Assembly (NCBI RefSeq): GCF_022884085.1
Contig: NZ_JAGGCS010000002.1
Span: 124,001-188,000, forward strand
Direction of reading: 5' to 3'
DNA from: Paenirhizobium cremeum
Lineage (GTDB): Bacteria > Pseudomonadota > Alphaproteobacteria > Rhizobiales > Rhizobiaceae
Length of the DNA: 64,000 nucleotides
Below the pieces are notes generated by a model. The model searched no databases, was not told where the DNA came from, and saw only the letters and a program-made list of their open reading frames with translations. Positions 10,471 through 19,985 of the stretch are shown in pieces. Position 1 is the first letter of the stretch, and the number at the start of each line of letters is the position of its first letter. The position numbers and the translations under genes are program-made.

Positions 10471-10664
10471 CCCCCTCTGCCCTGCCGGGCATCTCCCCCA
10501 CAAGGGGGGAGACAACAAGCGGTCGTCTGGCCATTTCCAAATCCGGGGCGGCGATTTCCGCCGAGGCACTCAATCAGTCCGGACTTCCTGTTTGCAGAGG
10601 CGCGAGGCGTTTCCCCATCCTGTCTCCCCCCTTGTGGGGGAGATGCCCGGCAGGGCAGAGGGGG
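10471..10664. repeat. RIME-like mosaic element with 43-bp perfect inverted ends
   Basis: Two copies of the CCTCTGCCCTGCCGGGCATC...CCCCACAAGGGG palindrome, at 10471-10513 and in opposite orientation at 10622-10664, are identical over 43 bases and flank a 108-base core. Each copy is itself a hairpin (CCCTGCCGGGC, then CTCCCCCACAAGGGGGGAG). This matches the style of rhizobial intergenic mosaic elements. It sits between pccA and the mutase gene and could act as a terminator or RNA-processing site between them. Related copies occur at 26191-26290, 30271-30403, 34551-34582 and 44941-45035. Confidence 0.7.
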
Positions 10665-10686
10665 ATATCCACCATCGCCCTCTGCC

Positions 10687-12702
10687 TTATTCGAACTCCA
10701 TAATCAACTCGTCGACGGCGAGGCTCTGGCCGGCGTTGACGGCGACCTTCTTCACCACGCTGCGCTTTTCCGCCTTGAGGATGTTCTCCATCTTCATGGC
10801 TTCGACGGTGGCGAGCGCCTGACCCGCTTCCACCTGATCGCCCTCCTTGACGGCAACCGAGGTGATGACGCCCGGCATCGGGCAGAGCAGCATCTTCGAG
10901 GTATCCGGCGGCAGCTTTTCCGGCATCAGCCTGGCGAGTGCGGCGATGCGGGGCGAGCGGACGCGGGCGGTGACATCCATGCCACGCCAGCGCAGGCGGA
11001 TCGCGGCGCCCTTCAGGTCCACCTTCACGCCGACGGCTTCGCCATCGACATGGAAGACCGTGTGGCTCTGGCCCGGAAGCCAGCCGCCGGTGACGGAGCA
11101 CTTGCCGTCATCGGCAAAGGCGATGGCGGTGCCGTCCGTGCCGGTTTCAACCGTCAGCGGGAAGGAATGGCCGGCAAGCGTAACCACCCAGTCCTTGCCG
11201 ACCTTGCGCGGATGATTGCCGATGGTGCCGGAAATGGCGACGGCGCGCTCCTGAAGCGTCTGGTTGATGACCGCGGCGATGGCGGCGAGCTTGCGGGCGG
11301 CCTTCTCGTCCGGGGCGACGCCGGTGAAACCGTCCTTGAATTCCTCGGCGATATAGGCCGTGGTCAGCTTGCCGGAGCGGAAGCGCTCCTGCTGCATGAC
11401 GGCGGAGAGGAAGGGCAGGTTGTGGCCGATGCCCTCGACCTCGAAATTGTCGAGTGCCTTCGACATGGCGTCGATCGCGGTCAGGCGGTCGGGTGCCCAG
11501 GTGCAGAGCTTGGCGATCATCGGGTCGTAATACATCGAGATCTCGCCGCCTTCGTAGACGCCGGTATCGTTGCGGACAACGGTGCCGTCATCCTCCCTGC
11601 CTTCGACCGGCGGGCGGTAACGCGTCAGGCGGCCGATGGAGGGCAGGAAGTTGCGGTAGGGGTCTTCGGCATAAAGGCGGCTTTCGATCGCCCAGCCGTT
11701 GAGCTTGACGTCCGTCTGGCCGAAGGAAAGCTTTTCGCCGGAGGCGACGCGGATCATCTGCTCCACGAGGTCGAGGCCGGTGATGAGTTCGGTGACCGGG
11801 TGTTCCACCTGCAGGCGGGTGTTCATTTCGAGGAAGTAGAACTTGTTCTGCTTGCCGTCGACGATGAACTCGACCGTGCCGGCGGAGTGGTATCCCACGG
11901 CCTTGGCGAGCGCCACGGCCTGTTCGCCCATGGCCTTGCGGGTCGCTTCGTCGAGGAAGGGCGAGGGGGCCTCCTCGATGACCTTCTGGTTGCGGCGCTG
12001 GATCGAGCATTCGCGCTCGCCGAGGTAGAGCACGTTGCCGTGCTTGTCGCCGAGCACCTGGATTTCGATGTGGCGCGGCTCAGTGACGAACTTCTCGATG
12101 AAGATGCGGTCGTCGCCGAAGGATTTCTTGGCTTCGTTCCTCGATGACTGGAAGCCTTCGCGGGCTTCCTCGGCGTTCCAGGCAATGCGCATGCCCTTGC
12201 CGCCGCCGCCGGCAGAGGCCTTAATCATCACGGGATAACCGATCTGGTCGGAGATCTTCACAGCCTCGTCTGCATCCTCGATCAGGCCCATATGGCCCGG
12301 AACCGTGGAGACGCCGGCTTCGGCCGCAAGCTTCTTGGAGGTGATCTTGTCGCCCATGGCCTGGATCGCGCCGACCGGCGGGCCGACGAAGGTAATGCCT
12401 TCATTGGCGAGCGCATCGGCGAAGACGGCGTTTTCCGACAGGAAGCCGTAGCCCGGATGAACGGCGTCTGCGCCGGTCTTGCGGATCGCCTCGAGGATCT
12501 TCTCGATGACGATATAGGACTGGTTGGACGGAGCCGGACCGATATGGACGGCCTCGTCAGCCATCTTCACATGCAGCGCGTCCCGGTCGGCGTCGGAATA
12601 GACGGCGACGGTGGCGATGCCCATCTTCTTCGCGGTCTTGATGACCCGGCAGGCGATTTCGCCACGGTTGGCGATGAGGATTTTCTTGATTGTCACCGTC
12701 AC
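10687..12702 (-). CDS. pccA: Propionyl-CoA carboxylase alpha subunit (biotin carboxylase plus BCCP)
   Basis: 671 residues. Biotin carboxylase domain from residue 5 (KKILIANRGEIACRVIKTAK), ATP-grasp glycine loop KASAGGGGKGMRIAW, catalytic region FLEMNTRLQVEHPVTE, then the alpha-subunit linker, and at the C-terminus the biotinyl domain with VEAMKMENIL, whose lysine carries biotin. With PccB it carboxylates propionyl-CoA to methylmalonyl-CoA. The start is a GTG whose first base is the third base from the end of the upstream small gene (4-base overlap), so translation is probably coupled. Acetyl-CoA carboxylase is excluded by the fused BCCP and by the adjacent pccB and mutase. Confidence 0.96.
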   Translation of the reverse strand: MTVTIKKILIANRGEIACRVIKTAKKMGIATVAVYSDADRDALHVKMADEAVHIGPAPSNQSYIVIEKILEAIRKTGADAVHPGYGFLSENAVFADALANEGITFVGPPVGAIQAMGDKITSKKLAAEAGVSTVPGHMGLIEDADEAVKISDQIGYPVMIKASAGGGGKGMRIAWNAEEAREGFQSSRNEAKKSFGDDRIFIEKFVTEPRHIEIQVLGDKHGNVLYLGERECSIQRRNQKVIEEAPSPFLDEATRKAMGEQAVALAKAVGYHSAGTVEFIVDGKQNKFYFLEMNTRLQVEHPVTELITGLDLVEQMIRVASGEKLSFGQTDVKLNGWAIESRLYAEDPYRNFLPSIGRLTRYRPPVEGREDDGTVVRNDTGVYEGGEISMYYDPMIAKLCTWAPDRLTAIDAMSKALDNFEVEGIGHNLPFLSAVMQQERFRSGKLTTAYIAEEFKDGFTGVAPDEKAARKLAAIAAVINQTLQERAVAISGTIGNHPRKVGKDWVVTLAGHSFPLTVETGTDGTAIAFADDGKCSVTGGWLPGQSHTVFHVDGEAVGVKVDLKGAAIRLRWRGMDVTARVRSPRIAALARLMPEKLPPDTSKMLLCPMPGVITSVAVKEGDQVEAGQALATVEAMKMENILKAEKRSVVKKVAVNAGQSLAVDELIMEFE

Positions 12703-13076
12703 ACCTCGAATACGTCTTCAAAAGATTCCGGGAAGTTCTGCCGGGCGAGTTTTTCGTTAATCACCAGCATGGCTTCGTAGGAAAGCGGATCGAAATCCTT
12801 GTCCGCCGCGATGACTTCGCGGCCGAAAAGAAGGTTCAGCCGGGCGGCATCAAGGTTGCCGCGCTCGAAGGGCTCGTCGCCGAAATGGTGCCAGAGGGCA
12901 TGCAGGAAGGCCGCGTCGATGCGGTGTTCCTTGGTGCCCGGGCGGGCCTTGCGCGGCAGGGCTTTCAGCGGCGTCACGCCTTTCGGATTGGCGCGGCGGA
13001 TGGTGAACTGCACGCCGGTGCCGGGCATCCCGGACGGGAAGCCCTTGTGCTTGGTCATGTCGGGAAGGTCAGCCAT
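12699..13076 (-). CDS. Conserved small protein of the pcc operon, function unknown
   Basis: 125 residues, no signal peptide or membrane segment. The sequence is basic near the start (FTIRRANPKGVTPLKALPRK) and acidic at the end (FPESFEDVFEV). I do not recognise a catalytic motif. It lies 12 bases after pccB and overlaps pccA by 4 bases, so it is translated together with the carboxylase subunits; a gene in this position is, to my memory, usual in rhizobia. A role in assembly or stability of the carboxylase is a guess from position only. Confidence 0.8.
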   Translation of the reverse strand: MADLPDMTKHKGFPSGMPGTGVQFTIRRANPKGVTPLKALPRKARPGTKEHRIDAAFLHALWHHFGDEPFERGNLDAARLNLLFGREVIAADKDFDPLSYEAMLVINEKLARQNFPESFEDVFEV

Positions 13077-13088
13077 CGGTCTACCCCC

Positions 13089-14621
13089 TTACAACGGGAT
13101 CGTGTCGTGCTTCTTCCAGTGCGTGCCGAGCTGCTTGTTGCGCAGCGAGGCGAAGGCACGGGCGATGCGGCGGCGCGAGGAATGCGGCATGATGACTTCG
13201 TCGATGAAGCCGCGTTCGGCGGCGACGAAGGGGTTGGCGAAGCGCTCCTCGTATTCCTTCGTGCGGGCCGCGATCTTTTCGGGATCGTTGAGCTCGGAGC
13301 GATAGAGGATTTCGGTCGCGCCCTTGGCGCCCATGACGGCGATCTCGGCGGTCGGCCATGCATAGTTGATATCCGCGCCGATATGCTTGGAGGCCATGAC
13401 GTCGTAGGCGCCGCCATAGGCCTTGCGGGTGATGAGCGTCACCATCGGAACCGTGGCCTGGCTATAGGCGAAGAGCAGCTTCGCGCCATGCTTGATGACG
13501 CCGCCATATTCCTGGCTGGTTCCGGGAAGGAAGCCGGGAACGTCGACCAGCGTCAGGAGCGGAATGTTGAAGGCGTCGCAGAAGCGGACGAAACGGGCGG
13601 CCTTGCGCGAACTATCGATATCGAGGCAGCCGGCGAGCACCATCGGCTGGTTGGCGACGACGCCGACCGTCTGGCCTTCCATGCGGATGAAGCCGGTGAT
13701 GATGTTCCTGGCGAAGGCTTCCTGGATCTCGAAGAAATCGCCCTCGTCGGCCAGGGCGTAGATCAGCTCCTTCATGTCGTAGGGCTTGTTGGAACTGTCC
13801 GGGATCAGCGTGTCGAGACGGTTCTCGACGCGGGCCGGATCGTCGTGGAAGGGGCGGACCGGCGGCTTTTCGCGGTTGTTGAGCGGCAGGAAGTCGAAGA
13901 GCAGGCGGACCTGTTCCAAGGCCTCGATGTCGTTCTCGTAGGCGCCGTCGGCGACCGAAGACTTTTTGGTGTGGGTCGAGGCGCCGCCGAGTTCTTCGGC
14001 CGTGACGATCTCGTTCGTCACCGTCTTCACGACGTCGGGGCCGGTGACGAACATGTAGGAGCTGTCACGTACCATGAAGATGAAATCGGTCATGGCGGGC
14101 GAATAGACCGCGCCGCCGGCGCAGGGGCCCATGATGACGGAGATCTGCGGCACGACGCCGGAGGCATCGACATTGCGCTTGAACACGTCGGCATAACCGG
14201 CGAGCGAGGCGACGCCTTCCTGGATGCGGGCACCGCCGGAATCGTTGAGGCCGATCACCGGTGCGCCGTTCTTCATCGCCATGTCCATGATCTTGCAGAT
14301 CTTCTGGGCATGGGTCTCGGAAAGCGAACCGCCAAGCACGGTGAAATCCTGCGAGAAGACGTAGACCTGACGGCCGTTGATCGTGCCCCAGCCGGTGACG
14401 ACGCCGTCGCCGGCGACCTTCTGGTTTTCCATGCCGAAGTCGGTGCAGCGATGGGTGACATACATGTCGTATTCTTCGAAGGAGCCCTCATCGAGCAGAA
14501 CCTCGATGCGCTCGCGCGCCGTCAGCTTGCCCTTGGCGTGCTGGGCGTCGATGCGGCGCTGGCCACCGCCGAGATGAGCCTCGGCGCGACGCGCCTCGAG
14601 CTGGTCCAATACCATTCGCAT
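13089..14621 (-). CDS. pccB: Propionyl-CoA carboxylase beta subunit (carboxyltransferase)
   Basis: 510 residues, carboxyltransferase with N- and C-terminal crotonase-like halves. Recognisable blocks are [36 protein letters not shown] and [19 protein letters not shown] in the N-half and [20 protein letters not shown], the biotin-side loop, in the C-half. Start at 14621 follows GGAGG; a longer in-frame start would add a cysteine-rich tail not seen in the family. First gene of the pccB-unknown-pccA operon, divergent from pccR, whose putative operator lies between the two genes. Confidence 0.96.
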   Translation of the reverse strand: MRMVLDQLEARRAEAHLGGGQRRIDAQHAKGKLTARERIEVLLDEGSFEEYDMYVTHRCTDFGMENQKVAGDGVVTGWGTINGRQVYVFSQDFTVLGGSLSETHAQKICKIMDMAMKNGAPVIGLNDSGGARIQEGVASLAGYADVFKRNVDASGVVPQISVIMGPCAGGAVYSPAMTDFIFMVRDSSYMFVTGPDVVKTVTNEIVTAEELGGASTHTKKSSVADGAYENDIEALEQVRLLFDFLPLNNREKPPVRPFHDDPARVENRLDTLIPDSSNKPYDMKELIYALADEGDFFEIQEAFARNIITGFIRMEGQTVGVVANQPMVLAGCLDIDSSRKAARFVRFCDAFNIPLLTLVDVPGFLPGTSQEYGGVIKHGAKLLFAYSQATVPMVTLITRKAYGGAYDVMASKHIGADINYAWPTAEIAVMGAKGATEILYRSELNDPEKIAARTKEYEERFANPFVAAERGFIDEVIMPHSSRRRIARAFASLRNKQLGTHWKKHDTIPL

Positions 14622-14726
14622 GCTTCCTCCCGACATTTTCATGAAGCTTTTCAGGATGATTTGTGCCCTTAAACGGCAGGCGAGGCAAAGAAAATGATTG
14701 AAGAGGTGCAATTGTGGATTTATAAA

Positions 14727-14757
14727 TTTGCAAACTGAAAAATGCGAAATTGCAAAT
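14727..14757. promoter_or_regulatory. Putative PccR operator (paired TTTGCAAA-type sites)
   Basis: TTTGCAAA at 14727-14734 and ATTGCAAA at 14749-14756 lie between divergent pccB and pccR. Mutational work on Rhodobacter sphaeroides PccR implicated TTTGCAAA-4 bp-TTTGCAAA upstream of pccB. Here the spacer is 14 bp, longer by 10 bp or about one helical turn, so both sites still face the same side of the DNA. The right site runs into the ATG of the regulator gene at 14756, which would allow direct autorepression. Confidence 0.7.
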
Positions 14758-16165
14758 GGCGATCGGCAAGCTCTTCATCGGCCGCAAGGTGCGCGAAATC
14801 AGGCAGGCGAGCGGCGGCACGCAGGCCCAGTTCGCCGACATGATCGGCATCTCCACCAGCTATCTTAACCAGATCGAGAACAACCAGCGGCCCGTTTCGG
14901 CGTCCGTGCTTCTGGCGCTTGCGGAAAAGTTCGGGATCGACATCACCGAGCTTTCCTCCGGCCAGAACGACCGGTTGCTGTCGGCGCTTTCCGAGGCGCT
15001 GTCGGACCCGCTGTTCGAGACCTATACGCCGAGCCTGCAGGAACTGAAGCTCGTCACCCAGAACGCGCCGGGCCTTGCCCATGCCCTAATCACCTGCCAC
15101 CAGGCCTATCGGCGCAACGGCGAGCAGCTTGCGAGCTATGCCGACCGTGCGGGCGGTGCGACCGCCAACGAGACGACCTCCTATGACGAGGTGCGGGACT
15201 TCTTCCATTTCGTCGACAATTACATCCACGATATCGATGCGATGGCGGAGGGGCTGGCGGCGGACCTGAAGCTCGGCGAGGGCGAAAACTACGCGGCCAT
15301 GACCGGCTTTCTCGAAAGCCGCCATGGCGTGCGGGTGGTGCGCGGCGAGGCCGGCGACGAGGCGATCCGCCGTTACGATCCGAAATCGCGCATCCTGACG
15401 CTCTCCCGCTATGCCTCGGCGCCGACGCGCGACTTCCAGATCGCCACCCAGATCGCCCAGCTTCACGCCGAGGCGAAGATCGACCAGGTCGTGAAGTCGG
15501 CGGGCTTCCGCACGGAGGAGGCGGCGGAAATCTGTCGCATCGGCCTGCACAATTATTTCGCCGGCGCGCTGATCCTGCCCTATCGCAGCTTCCTGCAGGC
15601 GGCGCGGGAACTGCGCCACGATCTCGAATTGCTGGCCGCCCGTTTCGGCGCGTCGCTGGAGCAGGTCTGCCACAGGCTGTCGACATTGCAGCGTCCGGGT
15701 CAGAAGGGTGTGCCGGTCTTCTTCGCCCGTATCGACCGGGCGGGCAACATCACCAAGCGGCACAGCGCCGCCCGTCTGCAGTTCGCCCGCTTCGGCGCGG
15801 CCTGTCCGTTGTGGAACGCGCATCAGGCCTTCGAGGCGCCGGGCCGCATCATCCGCCAGCTTGCCGAAACGCCCGATGGCGTGCGCTACCTCTGTCTGGC
15901 GACGCAGGTGAACAAGGGCACGCTCGGCTTCCGCGCGGCGCAGCCCCGCTATGCGCTGGCGCTCGGCTGCGAGATTTCCTATGCGGACCAGTTCGTCTAT
16001 GCCGACGATCTCGATCTTTCCAACCGCGCGGCCTTCGATCCGATCGGCATTTCCTGCCGGATCTGCGAGCGGGTGAAATGCACGAGCCGCGCCGTGCCGC
16101 CGCTCAAGCACAGGCTGGTGGTCGACCACACCGTCAGGAATGCCAACCCTTACGAGATCGAGTGA
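14756..16165 (+). CDS. pccR: Short-chain fatty acyl-CoA regulator PccR/ScfR (XRE family)
   Basis: 469 residues. N-terminal XRE helix-turn-helix ([20 protein letters not shown]), then a long region with the IrrE-like/ScfR domains, and a C-terminal cysteine cluster ([16 protein letters not shown]) typical of RamB/MccR/PccR proteins. These sense acyl-CoA and control propionate or acetate assimilation genes. It is transcribed away from pccB. The ATG at 14756 is preferred; an in-frame TTG at 14750 would add two residues. Neither has a clear ribosome site, and the ATG overlaps the putative operator, so the message may have a very short leader. Confidence 0.9.
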   Translation: MAIGKLFIGRKVREIRQASGGTQAQFADMIGISTSYLNQIENNQRPVSASVLLALAEKFGIDITELSSGQNDRLLSALSEALSDPLFETYTPSLQELKLVTQNAPGLAHALITCHQAYRRNGEQLASYADRAGGATANETTSYDEVRDFFHFVDNYIHDIDAMAEGLAADLKLGEGENYAAMTGFLESRHGVRVVRGEAGDEAIRRYDPKSRILTLSRYASAPTRDFQIATQIAQLHAEAKIDQVVKSAGFRTEEAAEICRIGLHNYFAGALILPYRSFLQAARELRHDLELLAARFGASLEQVCHRLSTLQRPGQKGVPVFFARIDRAGNITKRHSAARLQFARFGAACPLWNAHQAFEAPGRIIRQLAETPDGVRYLCLATQVNKGTLGFRAAQPRYALALGCEISYADQFVYADDLDLSNRAAFDPIGISCRICERVKCTSRAVPPLKHRLVVDHTVRNANPYEIE

Positions 16166-16192
16166 GGGACGGGCTGGCGAAAGACCGGCCCG

Positions 16193-17089
16193 TCAGCTTC
16201 GCAACTCGTCCGTCATGAGATCGATGAAACGCCTGACGCGGGGCTCCAGCAGGCGCTTGTCCGGATAAAGCGCGACGATGTTGACGTCCGCTGTTTGACG
16301 GTCGGGCAGGACCTGCCGCAGGCGTCCGGCGGCGAGATCGGGCGCGGCGAGAAAATCGGGGAGGAGGGCAATTCCGAGCCCCGCGACGGCGGCATCCCTT
16401 AGTGCCTCGCCGCTGTCCAGCCGCAGGCGGCTTCGTCCCTGCGCCCTGATCCAGCCGCCGTCTTCTGCGGGAAAGCGCCAGGCCTGCCGCTGGTTGCGGC
16501 TGGTGAAGATCAGGCAGTCATGGGTGGCAAGATCGTCGACGGTTTCGGGTTCGCCGCGTTCGGCGAGATAGGCGGGAGCCGCACAGAGCACGGCCTTGAA
16601 GCGGGCGACGACACGGGACACCAGCCGGGATTCGGAGGTTGTGACGCCGATCCGGATCGCGAGGTCGAAGCCTTCGTCGACGATGTCCTCGATGCGATCG
16701 GTGAAACTCACCTCCACCTGCATCTCGGGCCAGGCTTCCAGATATTTGCCGATAAGCGGCAGCATGACCAGCCTTCCGAAGGCGTCGGGAACCGTCAGCC
16801 GCAGCACGCCGCGGGGCGTGCCGGTCGTTCCGGCCACGCTTGCTTCGGCTTCGTCGATCGTGGCGAAGATCTGCAGGCCGTGCCGGTAGAAGGTCCGTCC
16901 TTCGTCGGTGAGGCTGAGCGTGCGCGTCGTGCGGTTCAGGAGGCGTGTGCCGAGGCGTTCCTCAAGCCGGAGAACGGCCTTTCCGGCCGCCGAGCGCGAC
17001 AGGCCCATGGCCTTGCCGCCGGCAACGAAGCTCCCGGCATCGACAACGGCCATGAAGACCTGGATATCGCTCAGATTGGCACGCTGCAT
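16193..17089 (-). CDS. LysR-family transcriptional regulator
   Basis: 298 residues. HTH at the N-terminus (DIQVFMAVVDAGSFVAGGKA, SRSAAGKAVLRLEERLGTRL), then a LysR effector domain of the CrgA/YhjC kind (FDLAIRIGVTTSESRLVSR). Start at 17089 has GGAG nearby; the longer frame would add a cysteine/arginine-rich stretch. Divergent from the RidA gene at 17210, with a 120-base shared promoter region, so RidA is a likely target. Effector unknown. Confidence 0.88.
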   Translation of the reverse strand: MQRANLSDIQVFMAVVDAGSFVAGGKAMGLSRSAAGKAVLRLEERLGTRLLNRTTRTLSLTDEGRTFYRHGLQIFATIDEAEASVAGTTGTPRGVLRLTVPDAFGRLVMLPLIGKYLEAWPEMQVEVSFTDRIEDIVDEGFDLAIRIGVTTSESRLVSRVVARFKAVLCAAPAYLAERGEPETVDDLATHDCLIFTSRNQRQAWRFPAEDGGWIRAQGRSRLRLDSGEALRDAAVAGLGIALLPDFLAAPDLAAGRLRQVLPDRQTADVNIVALYPDKRLLEPRVRRFIDLMTDELRS

Positions 17090-17209
17090 GAACACTCCGG
17101 CGGTTCGCTTCTGTGTCGACGTCCATTCGTCAATCGACCGGCTATAGCAATCCCGTCCGGCGCGGATCGGCGTGCGGACCGGTCGACGACGACAGGAAGG
17201 AACAGAGAC

Positions 17210-17617
17210 ATGACACAAACGCTTGGCCGTTTGAACCCGCCGACGCTGCCCGATGCGGGCGCGCTCGGCTATTCGCAGATCACCACCGTGGAGCCGGGCC
17301 GGCTTGCCTTCATTTCCGGGCAGGTGGCGTGGCAGCCGGGCGGCGGACGTGCGCCTGACGATCTTGCCGGACAGGCGCTACTCGTGGTCGCCAATGCGAA
17401 GTCGGCGCTCGATGCAGTCGGGGCGACACCGCACGACATTGTCATGGTGCGGCTCTATCTGACGGACCTCACCCCGGATCGGATAGGAGAGGCGATGCCC
17501 GCCGTGCTCGCCTTTCTCGACGGCGCAAAGCCGAGCCTGACCGGCATCGGCGTCGCCGCGCTCGCCGGGCCGGATCTCCAGATGGAAATGGAGATGGTGG
17601 TGCGCCTGCCGTCCTGA
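17210..17617 (+). CDS. RidA/YjgF-family enamine/imine deaminase
   Basis: 135 residues, a little longer than typical RidA. The fold signature is visible in FISGQVAWQPGG, QALLVVANAKSALDAVGATP and the trimer-interface segment VMVRLYLTDLTPDRIGEAMP. RidA proteins hydrolyse reactive 2-aminoacrylate and other enamines; subfamilies take part in amino acid or pyrimidine catabolism. The canonical catalytic Arg in the RVCV-type motif is not evident here, so this may be one of the non-archetypal Rid subfamilies. A ribosome site AGGAAGG precedes the ATG. It converges with the hydrolase gene, with a 2-base gap. Confidence 0.85.
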   Translation: MTQTLGRLNPPTLPDAGALGYSQITTVEPGRLAFISGQVAWQPGGGRAPDDLAGQALLVVANAKSALDAVGATPHDIVMVRLYLTDLTPDRIGEAMPAVLAFLDGAKPSLTGIGVAALAGPDLQMEMEMVVRLPS

Positions 17618-17619
17618 TC

Positions 17620-18693
17620 TCAGCCGAACAGCGGCTGCGGATGGGGCCTGAAGAAGGGCTCGACGATCTCGGCGCCGATGGCGTCGAGGCTCGCGGGCGA
17701 CCATTTCGGGTTGCGGTCCTTGTCGATAATGGCGGCGCGGATGCCCTCGTAGAAATCCGGCGTGTGCAGGATCTGGGCTGTCGCGGCGAATTCCCGTTCG
17801 AGACAGGTCCTGAGGTCGGGCGATTTTCTGGCCGCCCTCAGGAGCGCCAGCGTGACCTTCAGGCTGGTCGGCGATTTCGCCATCATGGCGGAGCGGACCT
17901 TGGCCGCAAACGGATTCGCCTCCGCCGCGAGGGCAGCCTCGATCTCCTCGACCGCATCGAAGCCGAAGCAGCGATCGATGAGCGCCCGATTGTCGGCGAA
18001 GTCGCCTCCGGGCAGCGTGGTCGCTGCGGCGTCGACCAGCAGGGAGACGTCCTTGTGCGTCGTGCCGGGCAGCAGGATTGTCAGCTTTTCCGCAAGATCA
18101 GCCAGGGCGTCCGCCGGGACGAACCAGTCGGCGAGACCGGCCTCGATGGCATCCGCAGCGCCGACGGCCTCGCCCGTCAGGCCCATGAGGGTGCCGAGTT
18201 CTCCGGGCGCCTTCGCCAGCAGCCAGGTGGCTCCGATATCGGGAAAGAAGCCGATGCCGGTTTCCGGCATGGCGAGTTTGGTCGTATCGGTCACGACGCG
18301 GTGGCTGCCATGGCTCGATACCCCGACGCCGCCGCCCATGGTGATGCCTTCCATGAAGACCACATAGGGTTTCGGATAGGCAGCGATGCGGGCATTCATG
18401 CGGTATTCCGCCCGCAGGAAATCGGCCGCGCGTCCGTCGCCTGCCTTGCCGCTTTCGTAGAAAGTGCGGATGTCGCCGCCGGCGCACAGGCCGCGTTCTC
18501 CGTCGCCCGTCATCAGCACGGCGGCAATTGCGGGGTCCTTTTCGAAGCGGTCGAGTGCTTCCTCGATCGCCTTCACCATGTCGAGCGAGAGGCTGTTCAG
18601 CACCCGCGGACGGTTGAGCAGGATCAGGCCGAGGCTGCCCTGCCTGCCCGTCAGCACATCCCCGCCCGTCATTTCCGCCGAAAGATAGCGCAT
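17620..18693 (-). CDS. 3-hydroxyisobutyryl-CoA hydrolase (crotonase fold)
   Basis: 357 residues, the length of HIBYL-CoA hydrolases rather than simple enoyl-CoA hydratases (about 260). The segments GLILLNRPRVLNSLSLDMV, GLCAGGDIRTFYE, MGGGVGVSSHGSHRVVTDTT and LAMPETGIGFFPDIGATWLL are diagnostic. It frees 3-hydroxyisobutyrate from its CoA ester in valine degradation. It follows the isobutyryl-CoA dehydrogenase gene by 15 bases. The product is the substrate of the 3-hydroxyisobutyrate dehydrogenase at the left edge of the window, although that gene lies in another operon. Confidence 0.92.
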   Translation of the reverse strand: MRYLSAEMTGGDVLTGRQGSLGLILLNRPRVLNSLSLDMVKAIEEALDRFEKDPAIAAVLMTGDGERGLCAGGDIRTFYESGKAGDGRAADFLRAEYRMNARIAAYPKPYVVFMEGITMGGGVGVSSHGSHRVVTDTTKLAMPETGIGFFPDIGATWLLAKAPGELGTLMGLTGEAVGAADAIEAGLADWFVPADALADLAEKLTILLPGTTHKDVSLLVDAAATTLPGGDFADNRALIDRCFGFDAVEEIEAALAAEANPFAAKVRSAMMAKSPTSLKVTLALLRAARKSPDLRTCLEREFAATAQILHTPDFYEGIRAAIIDKDRNPKWSPASLDAIGAEIVEPFFRPHPQPLFG

Positions 18694-18708
18694 GTCCCGT
18701 CTCCCCCC

Positions 18709-19848
18709 TTAGCGCCCCAGGATCGAGCGGGCGACGATCACCCGCATGATCTCGTTGGTCCCTTCCAGGATCTGGTGCACACGCAGATCCCTGACGATCT
18801 TTTCAACGCCGTATTCAGCGAGATAGCCATAGCCGCCATGCAGCTGCAAGGCCTGGTTGGCGACGGCAAAGCAGCGATCGGTCACCAGCCGCTTGGCCAT
18901 GGCGCAGAGAACGGTCGCGTCGGACGCCTTGTCGTCGAGAGCGGTTGCCGCGCGCCAGAGGAAGGTGCGGGCCGCTTCCAGGTCTATCGCCATATCGGCA
19001 AGCGTGAACTGCAGGGACTGGAAATCGGCAAGCGGCTGGCCGAAAGCCTTGCGTTCCTGAACATAGGCCGTCGCTTTTTTGAACGCCGCGCGCGCTCCAC
19101 CGAGCGAGGCGGCGGCAATGTTGAGGCGGCCGCCATCGAGGCCGGACATGGCGATGCGGAAGCCTTCGCCCTCGGCGCCGAGCCGCTGGCTTTCCGGCAC
19201 GCGCACGCCGTCGAGCATGACGGCGCGGGTGGGCTGGGCGTTCCAGCCCATCTTCTTCTCGTTGGCGCCGAAGGTGAGGCCCTTTGCATTGCCCGGCACG
19301 AGAAAGGCGGAAATGCCCTTCGGACCCTCCTCGCCGGTGCGGGCCATGACGATGTAGAGCGCACTTGCGCCGGCGCCGGAGATGAACTGCTTCTGGCCGG
19401 TCAGCACGTAGTCGTCGCCGTCGCGCACGGCGCGGGTTTTGAGCGCCGCCGCATCCGAACCGCAGCCGGGTTCCGTCAGGCAGTAGCTTGCCAGCGCGTC
19501 CATGGTCGCAAGGGCGGGCAGATGTTCCTCGCGCTGCTCGGGCGTGCCGTAGCGGTCGATCATCGTCGCGCACATGTTGTGGATCGAGATATAGGCGGCG
19601 ACCGTCGGGCAGCCGGTGGCGAGCGCCTCGATGATGAGGGCGGTGTCGAGCCGCCCGAGACCGGAGCCACCGACATCGTCGGCCACGCAGATCGCGCCGA
19701 GTCCGAGGCTTCCCGCCTTCTTCAGCGTGTCGATGGGGAAGTGCTTCTTCTGGTCCCATTCCAGCGAGAAAGGCGCCAGTTCGTCGTCGGCGAATTCCGT
19801 CGCCATGTCGACGAAGGCCTGTTGCTGATCGCTCAGGGTGAAATCCAT
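18709..19848 (-). CDS. Isobutyryl-CoA dehydrogenase (acyl-CoA dehydrogenase)
   Basis: 379 residues. FAD acyl-CoA dehydrogenase fold: YCLTEPGCGSDAAALKTRA, KKMGWNAQPTRAVMLDGVRV, and at the C-terminus GYGYLAEYGVEKIVRDLRV followed by ILEGTNEIMRVIVAR with the catalytic glutamate position of short/branched-chain members. Coupling to a 3-hydroxyisobutyryl-CoA hydrolase points to isobutyryl-CoA to methacrylyl-CoA in valine catabolism. Start at 19848 has AGGAGTAGGC upstream. A general short-chain substrate remains possible. Confidence 0.9.
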   Translation of the reverse strand: MDFTLSDQQQAFVDMATEFADDELAPFSLEWDQKKHFPIDTLKKAGSLGLGAICVADDVGGSGLGRLDTALIIEALATGCPTVAAYISIHNMCATMIDRYGTPEQREEHLPALATMDALASYCLTEPGCGSDAAALKTRAVRDGDDYVLTGQKQFISGAGASALYIVMARTGEEGPKGISAFLVPGNAKGLTFGANEKKMGWNAQPTRAVMLDGVRVPESQRLGAEGEGFRIAMSGLDGGRLNIAAASLGGARAAFKKATAYVQERKAFGQPLADFQSLQFTLADMAIDLEAARTFLWRAATALDDKASDATVLCAMAKRLVTDRCFAVANQALQLHGGYGYLAEYGVEKIVRDLRVHQILEGTNEIMRVIVARSILGR

Positions 19849-19985
19849 GCCTACTCCTCCGCATTCCGCCGTTTCTCCCGAACGGCATTCGCTCAAAGGC
19901 TTAGCATGGGTTTGCCGAGGCAATCACCCCGGTCGAAAGTCGGAGGCGGGTGGCGCGGCGCAAGCTCGCAGGCTACACATCAACT

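Noticed and set aside
10471..10664. CRISPR array
   Set aside because: Only two repeat copies in inverted orientation and no regular spacers; the same unit occurs scattered at other intergenic sites.
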